Shown here piece by piece: positions 1-8,581 of a DNA stretch of 64,000 nt; the first letter of the stretch is position 1, and each line of letters starts with the position of its first letter. The position numbers and the translations under genes were made by a program. The notes under the pieces were generated by a model, which saw nothing but the letters and a program-made list of their open reading frames with translations, searched no databases and had not been told where the DNA came from. This DNA is from Bergeyella porcorum (GTDB lineage: Bacteria; Bacteroidota; Bacteroidia; Flavobacteriales; Weeksellaceae), in the NCBI RefSeq assembly GCF_042427575.1, contig NZ_JBHMFD010000009.1, forward strand, positions 1-64,000, in the 5' to 3' direction.

Positions 1-108
1 ATTCCCTCTGGTTGTTCAGAAATTATTTTCATTAATAATAACTGAATTTACGAAATGCAAATCTAATAGCGAAGTCGAAAGCTAATGCCTAATCTGGAGT
101 AAAATTAA

Positions 109-140
109 CAAAAAAAACTCCTTCAGCTTGGCTGAAGGAG
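109..140 (-). terminator. Rho-independent terminator of the decayed T9SS gene
   Basis: A 10-bp perfect stem (CTCCTTCAGC at 118-127, GCTGAAGGAG at 131-140) with a TTG loop is followed on the minus strand by a run of T. It lies just past the stop codon of the minus-strand remnant at 163-485, as expected for that gene's terminator. Confidence 0.8.
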
Positions 141-162
141 GGTAAGGGATGATTTACAAAAT

Positions 163-485
163 TTATTTCTTCAATACTTTAAATGTTTTATCTCTTACTT
201 TCACTATATAGAGACCAGAGTTGTCCACTTTATTGTCCCCTTTGCTTAGGCTAAGGCTTTTCACCACCTGTCCTACGGCATTCACCACTGTAACCTCTGT
301 TGCCGTAGTGGTATAGAAAACTCACCAGAAGTAGGATTAGGATACACCTTAGTATCCTCTCCTTTTACCACATCTTGTATGGATAGTGTATAACATTTAT
401 TCAGCTGTCCGAAAGTTAGTGCCATCAATTGGTCGCGAGTTTCATAGGCGACTTTTACTTTACAGGATTGATTCTTAGTGATTTA
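163..485 (-). pseudogene. Remnant of a T9SS cargo protein: C-terminal sorting domain with a frameshift
   Basis: Read on the minus strand, this region encodes the end of a type A T9SS C-terminal sorting domain. One frame gives KVYPNPTSGEFSI, the typical start of the domain. A second frame gives TEVTVVNAVGQVVKSL and then GLYIVKVRDKTFKVLKK before a TAA stop at 163-165. The frames join near 315-320, so there is an indel. Upstream coding sequence continues only to about 485, where a stop appears, and no N-terminal part or signal peptide is present. The most likely origin is a large secreted protein deleted down to its tail. A sequencing error could explain the frameshift but not the missing N-terminus. 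The substrate or activity of the original protein cannot be told. Confidence 0.75.
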
Positions 486-703
486 CACCGTAAATATATA
501 TACAGAAATGAGGTCTAAAATTTGTCTTATTATGGGTTTATTTGTATTTTTACTTCGCCTGAAGAGTGTCATAATTGAAAAAAAAAATGAGTTTTTTTCA
601 ATTATACGACATTCTCGGGCAACTTTTATTTTTAAAGTTTCAGATAGTTGTGCAATTCACGCAATATTTACAATATTTAACACTTAGTTTATAGAGTTTT
701 TAA

Positions 704-711
704 TACCTTTG
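704..711 (+). promoter_or_regulatory. -7 promoter element upstream of the alkaline phosphatase gene
   Basis: TACCTTTG matches the Bacteroidota -7 consensus TAnnTTTG and ends 16 bp before the ATG at 728. No clear -33 TTTG is visible. The AT-rich stretch at about 486-703 contains no convincing gene. Confidence 0.5.
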
Positions 712-727
712 ACAAAATTTTTTTTGA

Positions 728-2137
728 ATGAAAAGACGAGATTTTCTGAAAGGCGGTTCGCTGGCATTTGGTGGACTTCTTTTCGCTCCTATAGGGGCTA
801 AAGCCAATATAATAAAAGAAGAATTCAAAGGTAAAAAGGCCAAAAACATCATCTTTATGGTAAGTGATGGAATGAGCAACGGCACGCTGGTAATGGCTAA
901 TTTATACAGCCAAAGAAAGCTGGGCAAAGCCACCAATTGGATTTCTCTCTATGAGGATAGCCTCACGCAACGCGGGATGATGGATATGGCATCGCTAAAC
1001 TCTATCGTTACAGATTCTGCTGCTGCTAGCTCCTCTTGGGGCGGTGGACATCGGGTAAACAATGGTAGCCTCAATGTAGGCCCTAATGGTGAAGAATACT
1101 TACCTATCCTGCAAAAATTTAAAAAAGCTGGAAAAAAAGTAGGCTGCGTTACCACAGTACCCATTACCCACGCTACACCAGCAGGGTTTTCAGTGTTCTC
1201 TAAAAGCAGAAATTCGCAGAGTGACATTGCTAAAACCTACTCCGAAATTGGTTTTGATGTGATGATGGGAGGAGGAAATCAATACTTTGATGCCTCTAAA
1301 AGAAAAGATGGAACCGATATGTATGAGGTGTTTCGCAAAAAGGGCTATACCGTAGCCAGAACAAAAGCGGAAATGATTGCCGCTCCTAAAAACCAACCGC
1401 TTCTAGCTACTTTTGATGAAGATGCTTTGCCTTACTCTGCCGACCGCAATAGCGATACAGAGCTTCAAAAAAACATCCCTACCCTTGCAGAAATGACCGC
1501 CAAAGCCATAGACCAAATGAAAGACCACCGCAATGGTTTTGTAATGCAAGTAGAAGCTGGAAAGGTGGATTGGGCTGCCCACGCTAATGATATTTCGGCA
1601 TTGCTCTATGACCAATTGGCATTTGATGAAGCGGTAAAAGTAGCAATGGACTTCGCTAAGAAAGATGGGAATACCTTGGTGGTAATTACTACCGACCACG
1701 GTAATGCCAACCCAGGGCTTATCTATGGTAAAAATGTAGATCAGAACTTTGATAACATCCAAAAATTTACCCAAACCAATGAATGGATTTTACAAGGCAT
1801 CAACCCTACAGATTCTATAAAAACGGTAAAAGATAGAATTGCACAGGCTAATGCAGGAATTTTAATCTCCGATGAAAAAGCCAAAGAAATCCTCTCCTAT
1901 TACCAAACGGCAAAGCAAGAAGATGGCATCTACAACCCAAGACATCTTCCTTTCAAATTGCTTTCTGATATTCAAAAAGATTATACCTCTGTAGGATGGA
2001 TTAGTATGGACCACTCCTCAGACTATGTAGAGCTCACAATGTATGGCCCTGGTAGTGAAATGATGAAACCTTTTATGAAAAACACAGATATCCATCCATT
2101 TTTGCTAAAAGCAGCTCATATAGAAAATAAGTTTTAA
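728..2137 (+). CDS. Alkaline phosphatase, PhoA family, Tat-exported
   Basis: A secreted phosphomonoesterase that releases phosphate from organic esters outside the cytoplasm. The N-terminus MKRRDFLKGG carries a twin-arginine motif followed by a hydrophobic stretch to about residue 25, so export folded through Tat is likely. Family landmarks are all present: metal-binding Asp47 in VSDGM, the nucleophile Ser97 in TDSAAAS, THATPAGF around 147-154, VEAGKVDWAAHAND (Glu276, Asp281, His285), TTDHGN (Asp323, His324) and MDHSSD (His429). At 469 residues it has normal length. It is monocistronic, with its own promoter and terminator. Phosphate-starvation control is typical of the family, but no Pho-box can be identified here. 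Confidence 0.93.
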   Translation: MKRRDFLKGGSLAFGGLLFAPIGAKANIIKEEFKGKKAKNIIFMVSDGMSNGTLVMANLYSQRKLGKATNWISLYEDSLTQRGMMDMASLNSIVTDSAAASSSWGGGHRVNNGSLNVGPNGEEYLPILQKFKKAGKKVGCVTTVPITHATPAGFSVFSKSRNSQSDIAKTYSEIGFDVMMGGGNQYFDASKRKDGTDMYEVFRKKGYTVARTKAEMIAAPKNQPLLATFDEDALPYSADRNSDTELQKNIPTLAEMTAKAIDQMKDHRNGFVMQVEAGKVDWAAHANDISALLYDQLAFDEAVKVAMDFAKKDGNTLVVITTDHGNANPGLIYGKNVDQNFDNIQKFTQTNEWILQGINPTDSIKTVKDRIAQANAGILISDEKAKEILSYYQTAKQEDGIYNPRHLPFKLLSDIQKDYTSVGWISMDHSSDYVELTMYGPGSEMMKPFMKNTDIHPFLLKAAHIENKF

Positions 2138-2154
2138 TCTATATTACCCAAAAA

Positions 2155-2184
2155 AACCATCTCTCCATAAAGAGATGGTTTTTT
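2155..2184 (+). terminator. Terminator after the alkaline phosphatase gene
   Basis: AACCATCTCT (2155-2164) pairs with AGAGATGGTT (2171-2180), followed by TTTT. A-rich sequence on the left would also allow function on the minus strand. Confidence 0.85.
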
Positions 2185-2279
2185 AGTTCTTCAAACTTTA
2201 AAATAATTCAGAGAAAAAAATTCACCATCGTGTAACTTTTTCATAACTTTACCTACTCATTATAAAAATTAGATTTAAA

Positions 2280-3617
2280 ATGAAAAAGAAATTTTTATCT
2301 GTTGCAGCATCGGCATTCGTTGCAGTGCTTGCTAATGCTCAGCAAATCAATTTTGAGGAGTATAAACTGTCTAATGGATTGCATGTAATCCTCCATCAAG
2401 ACAACTCCGCACCAGTAGTTACTACTGGAGTAATGTACCACGTAGGGTCTAAAGATGAACAAGTGGGAAAAACAGGCTTTGCTCACTTCTTTGAACATCT
2501 TTTGTTTGAAGGCACCCACAATATCCAACGAGGAGAGTGGTTCAAGATTGTTTCGTCTCACGGAGGTAGCAACAATGCTAATACCACCACCGATAGAACC
2601 TACTATTACGAAACTTTCCCTTCTAATAATTTGGAGCTTGGACTTTGGATGGAATCTGATAGATTGCTACAGCCTATCATCAACCAAATTGGGGTAGATA
2701 CTCAGAAAGAAGTGGTAAAAGAAGAAAAAAGACAAAGGCTAGACAATCAGCCATACGGAAGATTCAGCTACGGCGAGGCTACGATGCCACACATCTTTGA
2801 TAAGCACCCATACCGATGGAGTGTGATTGGCTCGTTTGAAGATTTGAGCAGTGCCAAACTGGAAGACTTCCAGCATTTCAGCAAAAAATATTATGTTCCA
2901 AACAATGCCGTATTGGTAGTCGCAGGAGATTTTCAAACTCCAGAAGCTAAAAAACTGATTGAGAAATATTTTGGCTCCATCCCGAAAGGAGAAGTAATAA
3001 AGAAAAGCTTCCCGAAAGAAGAGCCTATCACCCAAGAGAGAAGAGTAACAGAGTACGATGCCAATATCCAGATTCCTCTTTTAGCTTTTAACTATAGAAC
3101 TTCTGATAATAAGTCTAAAGATGCCTACGCTCTTGATATGCTTTCCAGCTATTTATCTGGTGGTAAAACCTCTGTGCTTTACAAAAAATATGTAGATGAG
3201 AAGAAAGAAGCATTGCAAATCTTTGCATTCAACCGTCAGATGGAAGACTACGGGGTATATACCATAGGGGTACTTCCTCAGGGGAATACACCATTAGACA
3301 AATTGGAGCAAAGCATTCAGCAGGATATTGAAAAGGTACAAAAAGATTTGATTTCCGAAGAAGAGTATCAAAAACTTCTCAACACTTATGAAAATCGTTT
3401 TGTTTCTCAGAGATCTGGTGTAGAAAACATTGCTCACGCTTTGGCAGACGCCTATATGTTGCAAGGAGATACCAATAAAATCAATACCGAACTGAAAGTT
3501 TTCCAATCTGTTACCAGAGAAGATATCAGAGAAGTAGCGAGAAAATATTTGGGTAAAAACCAAAGAATCATCATCAACTACTTACCAGAATCTGCAAAAA
3601 AATCAGAGAAAAAATAA
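2280..3617 (+). CDS. Zinc protease, M16 (pitrilysin/insulinase) family, catalytic subunit
   Basis: Secreted zinc metallopeptidase. A Sec signal peptide (MKKKFLSVAASAF to the ANAQ cleavage region near residue 21) sends it to the periplasm or beyond. The inverted zinc motif HxxEH is HFFEH at residues 69-73, with the distal glutamate near 148-149 in VVKEEKR. The 445-residue length matches a single M16A/M16C repeat pair, as in bacterial half-length family members. The second M16 gene starts 27 bp downstream and lacks the zinc motif, which is the usual pairing of active and inactive subunits in a heterodimer. The genes are almost certainly co-transcribed. Substrates are unknown, probably peptides. 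Confidence 0.92.
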   Translation: MKKKFLSVAASAFVAVLANAQQINFEEYKLSNGLHVILHQDNSAPVVTTGVMYHVGSKDEQVGKTGFAHFFEHLLFEGTHNIQRGEWFKIVSSHGGSNNANTTTDRTYYYETFPSNNLELGLWMESDRLLQPIINQIGVDTQKEVVKEEKRQRLDNQPYGRFSYGEATMPHIFDKHPYRWSVIGSFEDLSSAKLEDFQHFSKKYYVPNNAVLVVAGDFQTPEAKKLIEKYFGSIPKGEVIKKSFPKEEPITQERRVTEYDANIQIPLLAFNYRTSDNKSKDAYALDMLSSYLSGGKTSVLYKKYVDEKKEALQIFAFNRQMEDYGVYTIGVLPQGNTPLDKLEQSIQQDIEKVQKDLISEEEYQKLLNTYENRFVSQRSGVENIAHALADAYMLQGDTNKINTELKVFQSVTREDIREVARKYLGKNQRIIINYLPESAKKSEKK

Positions 3618-3644
3618 TCTTTAATCAGACATTAGACAAAAAAA

Positions 3645-5690
3645 ATGAAAACAAAAATATTATCCATTGCGGTTGCTTTTTTAGCCCTTACTGCCAATGC
3701 TCAGATCAATCGTCCAATGCCAAAACCAGGACCCTCTCCTGTAGTCAACCTAGGCAAACCAAGTGAATTTAAACTCAGCAATGGTCTTACCGTTATCGTA
3801 GTAGAAAACCACAAACTACCAAGAGTAAGTGCCACGCTATCTATAGACAATAAACCATTTGCCTTGGGCGATAAGAAAGGTGCTGATGATCTTTTAGGCG
3901 GTCTTTTAGGAACTGGAACTACAAAACTCTCCAAAGATGACTTTAATAACAAAGTGGAGCAATTAGGAGCTAGAGTAAGCTACTCTGATGGTGGTGGAAG
4001 AGTTTCTTCCCTATCAAAATATTTCAACGAAGTATTCGGGTATTTTGCAGAAGGAGCCTTGAATCCTAAGTTTACACAAGCAGAATTTGATGCCTTGAAA
4101 GCAAGAACTATAGAAGCTTTAAAATCTGATGAAAAGAATGTGAGCTCTGCCGCTTCTAGAATGGGAAGCGTATTTACCTATGGTAAAAATCACCCTTTTT
4201 CAGAGTTTGAAACTGAAGAAAAAATCAAAAACTTATCCTTGGCAGATGTAGAAAACTACTACAAAAAATACTATGTTCCCAACAATGCCTACCTTATCTT
4301 TGTAGGAGACATTACCCCTGCAGAGGCTAAGAAGCTTTCAGAAAAGCACTTCTCTGGTTGGAAGAAAACCAAACTCAACATTGCTGATTTGCCAAAGGTA
4401 GCAGAGGTAAACAAAACAGAGATTGCCGTAGTTAATATGCCTAATGCTGTACAATCTGTAGTAGAAGTAAACTATCCTGTAACGCTTACCAAAAAAGACC
4501 CAGACTTCTATGCCGTACAAGTGGCTTCTACCATCTTAGGAGGGGATTTTAATTCAAGATTGAATATGAACCTTCGTGAAAAACACGGCTGGACTTACGG
4601 TGCCCGTGGTGGTGTAGTGGACTCCAGATATGCAGGAAGATTCTACACGAGTGCTACGGTGCGTAATAGCGTAACCGATTCTGCCGTGGTAGAAACCATC
4701 AAAGAAATGCGTGGTATGACGCTTAATAAAATAGACAACCAAGAGTTGGAAAATGTAAAGGCTAAATTCCTTGGTAACTTCGTACTGTCTTTGGAAAGAC
4801 CAGAAACCGTAGCAAGCCAAGCCCTTACCAAGAAAACCAACCAATTGTCTGACGATTTCTATGCCAACTACATCCAAAACATCAACAAAGTAACCGTAGA
4901 TGATGTTTTGAGAGTATCTAAAAAATACTTCCGCCCAGAGCAGGCTAAAATTGTAGTTACGGGAAAAGCAGAGGAAATAGGCGAAGGTCTGAAAAAATTA
5001 GGCTATCCTGTATCTTTCTTTGATGCTTATGGCAACCCTATAGAAGACCCTGCTAAAAATAAAAAACAAGCCAATGTTACGGCTCAGCAAATTGCAGAGA
5101 ACTACATCAAAGCCATTGGAGGTAAAGCCAATGTGGACAAAGTGAAAACCGTACTACAATCTGGTAAAATCTCAATGATGGGTATGGAAGGCGAATATGT
5201 GACTAAAAATGCTTTTCCTGATAAAGTAAACAGCGTTATCAAAATAATGGGGGCTGAAATCAAGAATGTATTTGATGGTAACAAAGGTTATGCTTCGCAA
5301 ATGGGTAATAGAAGAGATATGGATGCGAAACAAATTGCAGCTATGAAAGGGCAAAACAATGTATTCCCAGTATTATCTGTAGGTTTTGCAGATAGTAAAG
5401 TAGATGGCATCGTAAACCTTAATGGTAACGACCACTATAAAGTAGTGAACACAGCGGCTAAAAAAGTGGAATACTATGATGTAAAAACAGGTTTGCTTTC
5501 CAAAGTTGAAACCACTACTTCTACCCCACAAGGCGACATTACTTCCATAGCCAATTACAGCGAGTACAAAACCTTTGATGGAGTATTATTCGCTACCGTT
5601 ACAGAAATGCAAGTAGGGCCTCAAACCTTTAAAATCACTTTTGACAAAGTAGAAGTGAATAAAAATGTTTCTGATGCAGATTTTCAATAA
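3645..5690 (+). CDS. M16-family peptidase, non-catalytic subunit with a C-terminal extension
   Basis: Partner of the upstream M16 peptidase. It has a signal peptide (MKTKILSIAVAFLALTANAQ). Where HxxEH should be, the sequence reads DDLLGGL (around residue 83), so this subunit cannot bind catalytic zinc and probably helps to bind substrate. The M16 part spans about residues 30-465. The remainder (about 480-681, from IAENYIKAIGG onward) is an additional beta-rich domain resembling the LolA-like / outer-membrane lipoprotein-sorting fold seen fused to such subunits in Bacteroidota; that assignment rests on pattern only. A terminator follows 31 bp after the stop, ending the two-gene unit. Confidence 0.88.
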   Translation: MKTKILSIAVAFLALTANAQINRPMPKPGPSPVVNLGKPSEFKLSNGLTVIVVENHKLPRVSATLSIDNKPFALGDKKGADDLLGGLLGTGTTKLSKDDFNNKVEQLGARVSYSDGGGRVSSLSKYFNEVFGYFAEGALNPKFTQAEFDALKARTIEALKSDEKNVSSAASRMGSVFTYGKNHPFSEFETEEKIKNLSLADVENYYKKYYVPNNAYLIFVGDITPAEAKKLSEKHFSGWKKTKLNIADLPKVAEVNKTEIAVVNMPNAVQSVVEVNYPVTLTKKDPDFYAVQVASTILGGDFNSRLNMNLREKHGWTYGARGGVVDSRYAGRFYTSATVRNSVTDSAVVETIKEMRGMTLNKIDNQELENVKAKFLGNFVLSLERPETVASQALTKKTNQLSDDFYANYIQNINKVTVDDVLRVSKKYFRPEQAKIVVTGKAEEIGEGLKKLGYPVSFFDAYGNPIEDPAKNKKQANVTAQQIAENYIKAIGGKANVDKVKTVLQSGKISMMGMEGEYVTKNAFPDKVNSVIKIMGAEIKNVFDGNKGYASQMGNRRDMDAKQIAAMKGQNNVFPVLSVGFADSKVDGIVNLNGNDHYKVVNTAAKKVEYYDVKTGLLSKVETTTSTPQGDITSIANYSEYKTFDGVLFATVTEMQVGPQTFKITFDKVEVNKNVSDADFQ

Positions 5691-5720
5691 TCCCTAAAGA
5701 GACTTTTTCCAATACACGAA

Positions 5721-5748
5721 AGTCGCTCCTTACCGAGCGGCTTTTTTT
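5721..5748 (+). terminator. Terminator of the M16 gene pair
   Basis: GTCGCTC (5722-5728) pairs with GAGCGGC (5735-5741) with one G-T wobble, followed by seven T. Confidence 0.85.
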
Positions 5749-5816
5749 ATATTAAAAGACAATCAGTTTCCAAGTTTTTTCCTAATTTTACGCCAATAAT
5801 CGTAAAACAAACAGCA

Positions 5817-7901
5817 ATGAAGAAGATTACAATAAGTCTATTGGCGTTTTCGGGGATTGTATTCCTCAACTCGTGTACCACCCAAAAAGCTCACAGCACT
5901 ACCGAACCAGAAGTGCAGACCGTTTCTGAAACCTATTCTAACAAAGATAAAGGTCTGAATCTAGAATATATGGACACCACCGTGCGTCCTCAGGATGATT
6001 TTTTCAGTTTCGTGAATGGCAATTGGTACAAAACCGTGGAAATCCCTTCCGACAAAGCCAGTTGGGGATCTTTCAATAAGTTGAGAGAAGACACCGATGA
6101 AAAATCACTTTCTATCCTCAATAAAATCCTTTCTGAAAACTACGCTCCCAACTCCGAAGGACAAAAAATACAAGCCCTCTACGGTACTTTTATGGATTGG
6201 GACAAGAGAAATGAACTTGGCATCAGCCCTATTCAAAGTGATTTAGCAAAGATTGACGCTATAAAATCCATCGCAGATTTGCAGAAATATCTGATAACCG
6301 CCACCAAAACAAGAAACAATCCTTTCTATATGTGGGGCGTAGGCTCTGACCTAAAAAACTCTAAAATGAATGCCGTCTATCTTGGTGGACCTTCTTTGGG
6401 ATTAGGAAAAGACTATTATCAAAAAGTGAATGAGTCTAATACCAAAACCCTAGCAGAGTATCAAAAATTCGCAGCTCAATTGTTCTCCGTTCTAGGATAT
6501 GCTAACGCCGATGCTACAGCACAGAAAGTGGTAAACTTTGAAAAAGAACTAGCCAACTACCTCCTTACCAATGAACAAGCTAGAGATGCCAACCTAAGAT
6601 ACAACCCTAAAACCACCGAAGAGCTTAAAACTTTGGTGAAAAATATCAATCTTCCTACTTACCTCACCTCCGTGGGCGTTAATACCGATAGGGTGATTAT
6701 TGGTGAACTAAAATATTATCAAAACTTAGATAAAATCCTTAGCTCCAAAAACCTACCCCTCATCAAAGATTATATGAAATATCAGCTTCTTAGAGGAAAT
6801 TTAGGCAGCTTGGATAAGAAAATGGACGACATCAGTTTCAATTTCTATTCCAAATACCTGCAAGGGCAAAAAGAACAAAGAGCAATGGATAAGCGAGGAC
6901 TACAGCTCGTAAATGGGGTATTGGGTGAAGCCTTCGGAAAACTTTATGTAGAGCAATACTTCCCTGCAGAGGCCAAAGGTAAAATGGAAGAGTACATCAA
7001 CTACATCCGAAAAGCTTTCTCAAAAAGAATAGATGAGCTAGACTGGATGTCTGCTGAAACCAAAGTAAAAGCCCAAGAAAAACTAGCTAAATTTAATGTA
7101 AAAATAGCCTATCCAGATGAGTGGAGAGATTACTCAAAACTTCGAATGACCGCTCCAAAAGATGGTGGAACTTATTACAATAATATGGAAAACCTTGCTG
7201 AATGGAGCTACCAAAGAAATCTGGATAAAATAGGGAAACCAGTAGATAAAAAAGAATGGGGAATGTCTCCACAGACGGTAAATGCCTATTACAGCTCTAC
7301 CAACAATGAGATTGTATTCCCAGCGGCTATCTTACAAGCTCCGTTCTTCAATTTTGATGCCGACCCAGCCGTTAATTTCGGTGGCATTGGAGCGGTAATT
7401 GGTCACGAAATCTCTCACGGTTTTGATGATGGTGGTTCAAGGTTTGATGGAGATGGCAACTTGAAAAACTGGTGGACAGATGCGGATAGAAAAAACTTTG
7501 ATGTTAAAGTTGGTCAGCTAGCCACACAGTTTGACCAATACGAACCCGTGAAGGGAAGTTTCGTCAATGGGAAGTTTACCAGCGGAGAAAATATTGGCGA
7601 CTTGGGTGGCGTAGCCGTAGCCTACGAAGCATTGCAAATGTATCTAAAAGATAAAGGCAACCCTGGTACCATCAGCGGATATACCCAAGACCAAAGATTC
7701 TTTATGAGCTGGGCAACGGTATGGAGAACCAAATCTACCGACCAATACTTGCAAAACCAAGTAAAAACAGACCCTCACACCCCAGGGTATTACAGAGCTT
7801 TCGCTCCCCTACTGAATATTGATGCCTTCCACGAAGCTTTCAATACCAAACCGGGAGATAAGATGTACAAAGCACCAAACGAAAGAATTAAGATTTGGTA
7901 A
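5817..7901 (+). CDS. M13 family metallopeptidase (neprilysin/PepO-like), lipoprotein
   Basis: Zinc endopeptidase for short peptides, anchored to a membrane by lipid. The signal peptide ends in a lipobox, LNSC, with Cys20. The 694 residues match a full-length M13 protein. The peptidase_M13_N region covers roughly 50-440, and the catalytic domain carries HEISH (His530, Glu531, His534) and the third zinc ligand Glu591 in ENIGDLGG. The NAYYSSTNNEIVFPAAILQ segment just before the zinc site is characteristic of the family. It has its own terminator and forms part of a run of exported peptidases. Confidence 0.94.
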   Translation: MKKITISLLAFSGIVFLNSCTTQKAHSTTEPEVQTVSETYSNKDKGLNLEYMDTTVRPQDDFFSFVNGNWYKTVEIPSDKASWGSFNKLREDTDEKSLSILNKILSENYAPNSEGQKIQALYGTFMDWDKRNELGISPIQSDLAKIDAIKSIADLQKYLITATKTRNNPFYMWGVGSDLKNSKMNAVYLGGPSLGLGKDYYQKVNESNTKTLAEYQKFAAQLFSVLGYANADATAQKVVNFEKELANYLLTNEQARDANLRYNPKTTEELKTLVKNINLPTYLTSVGVNTDRVIIGELKYYQNLDKILSSKNLPLIKDYMKYQLLRGNLGSLDKKMDDISFNFYSKYLQGQKEQRAMDKRGLQLVNGVLGEAFGKLYVEQYFPAEAKGKMEEYINYIRKAFSKRIDELDWMSAETKVKAQEKLAKFNVKIAYPDEWRDYSKLRMTAPKDGGTYYNNMENLAEWSYQRNLDKIGKPVDKKEWGMSPQTVNAYYSSTNNEIVFPAAILQAPFFNFDADPAVNFGGIGAVIGHEISHGFDDGGSRFDGDGNLKNWWTDADRKNFDVKVGQLATQFDQYEPVKGSFVNGKFTSGENIGDLGGVAVAYEALQMYLKDKGNPGTISGYTQDQRFFMSWATVWRTKSTDQYLQNQVKTDPHTPGYYRAFAPLLNIDAFHEAFNTKPGDKMYKAPNERIKIW

Positions 7902-7917
7902 TTGTGAATATAAAAAA

Positions 7918-7945
7918 GGCTATCTTTATTGAGATAGTCTTTTTT
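7918..7945 (+). terminator. Terminator after the M13 peptidase gene
   Basis: GGCTATCT (7918-7925) pairs with AGATAGTC (7932-7939), followed by a T run, 17 bp past the stop codon. Confidence 0.85.
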
Positions 7946-8000
7946 GTTCTTATAATTCAACCTTTAAAAGTAACTTTTTTTCAAACTTAACTCGTGTGCT

Positions 8001-8079
8001 TATTTTTGGGGAATAGTATACCACCTACACAAATCTATCTCTATTGATATTCACCACGGGCGTTGGCTCGTGGTTTTTT
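8001..8079 (+). ncRNA. Possible small transcript: promoter-like element followed by a terminator, no ORF
   Basis: TATTTTTG (8001-8008) matches the -7 consensus TAnnTTTG. About 45 bp later a hairpin, CCACGGGC (8054-8061) with loop GTTG and GCTCGTGG (8066-8073), is followed by six T. No gene lies between. If both are active, a transcript of about 60-70 nt would run from about 8015 to 8079. No -33 element is evident and no known RNA family is recognised. Confidence 0.3.
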
Positions 8080-8090
8080 ATTTTCCATTA

Positions 8091-8283
8091 GCCATTTCAT
8101 CACGGGGGAAGCCTTGGGTAATTGCTCAAACCTCATTTCACTTCGGGGGAAGCTTCGGGAAAATGATTTTTTGCCGTTTCATCTCGGGGGAAGCCTTGGG
8201 CAATTGCTCAAGGCTCATTTTATCTCGGGGGAAGCTTCGGGCAATTGACTTTTTGCCGTTTCATCACGGGGGAAACTTCGGGG
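8091..8283 (+). repeat. Tandem array, five units with an exact 41-bp period
   Basis: GGGGG cores start at 8104, 8145, 8186, 8227 and 8268, exactly 41 bp apart. Each unit has TTTCATC-like sequence, then CGGGGGAAGC, then a CTTGGG or TTCGGG segment. Units 1 and 3 share AATTGCTCAA while units 2 and 4 share TTTTTGCC, so an 82-bp dimer was also duplicated. Unit 3 holds a near-perfect 24-bp palindrome centred on CAATTG. Short ORFs crossing the array on the plus strand are by-products of the repeat. The gap from the M13 gene to the S46 gene holds no convincing gene. Confidence 0.9.
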
Positions 8284-8340
8284 TTTTTATTCATTAATAA
8301 TTATTTTATATTTTCACGAAATTCAATAAAAAAACCGTGT

Positions 8341-8348
8341 TATTTTTG
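8341..8348 (+). promoter_or_regulatory. -7-like element after the 41-bp array
   Basis: TATTTTTG matches TAnnTTTG, but no ORF of useful length follows on the plus strand before the converging S46 gene. Its surroundings (CGTGT before, ATACC after) echo those of the similar element at 8001-8008. It may be a leftover of a lost gene. I see nothing else in 8349-8527. Confidence 0.3.
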
Positions 8349-8527
8349 CATATACCAATAAATCGCTCGCATAATACTTTCCCCAAAGTGTAATAACACC
8401 TTTGATTCAGCAGCAACAAAAACTCAAAAGCCTGCACTTTACACAGTGGCGATTTAAGGAAATTTCATCGAAAAGAAAATAATGAAACGCTATTTTGAAA
8501 AGTAGTAATATCAGGCTCAAAATAAAA

Positions 8528-8557
8528 AGCAACAACCATCCGCAGACTGCTGTTGCT
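8528..8557 (-). terminator. Terminator of the S46 peptidase gene
   Basis: AGCAACA (8528-8534) and TGTTGCT (8551-8557) form a 7-bp stem. On the minus strand it is followed by a short T run, 25 bp past the stop of the S46 gene. Confidence 0.6.
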
Positions 8558-8581
8558 ATTATTATCGGGTCTAAAAGTAGA

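Noticed and set aside
478..687. Plus-strand ORF before the alkaline phosphatase
   Set aside because: Very AT-rich, no recognisable features, and it opposes the T9SS remnant; likely noncoding.
8063..8297. Two overlapping plus-strand ORFs through the 8.1-kb array
   Set aside because: They consist of translated 41-bp repeats in two frames, with no start context or coding signal.
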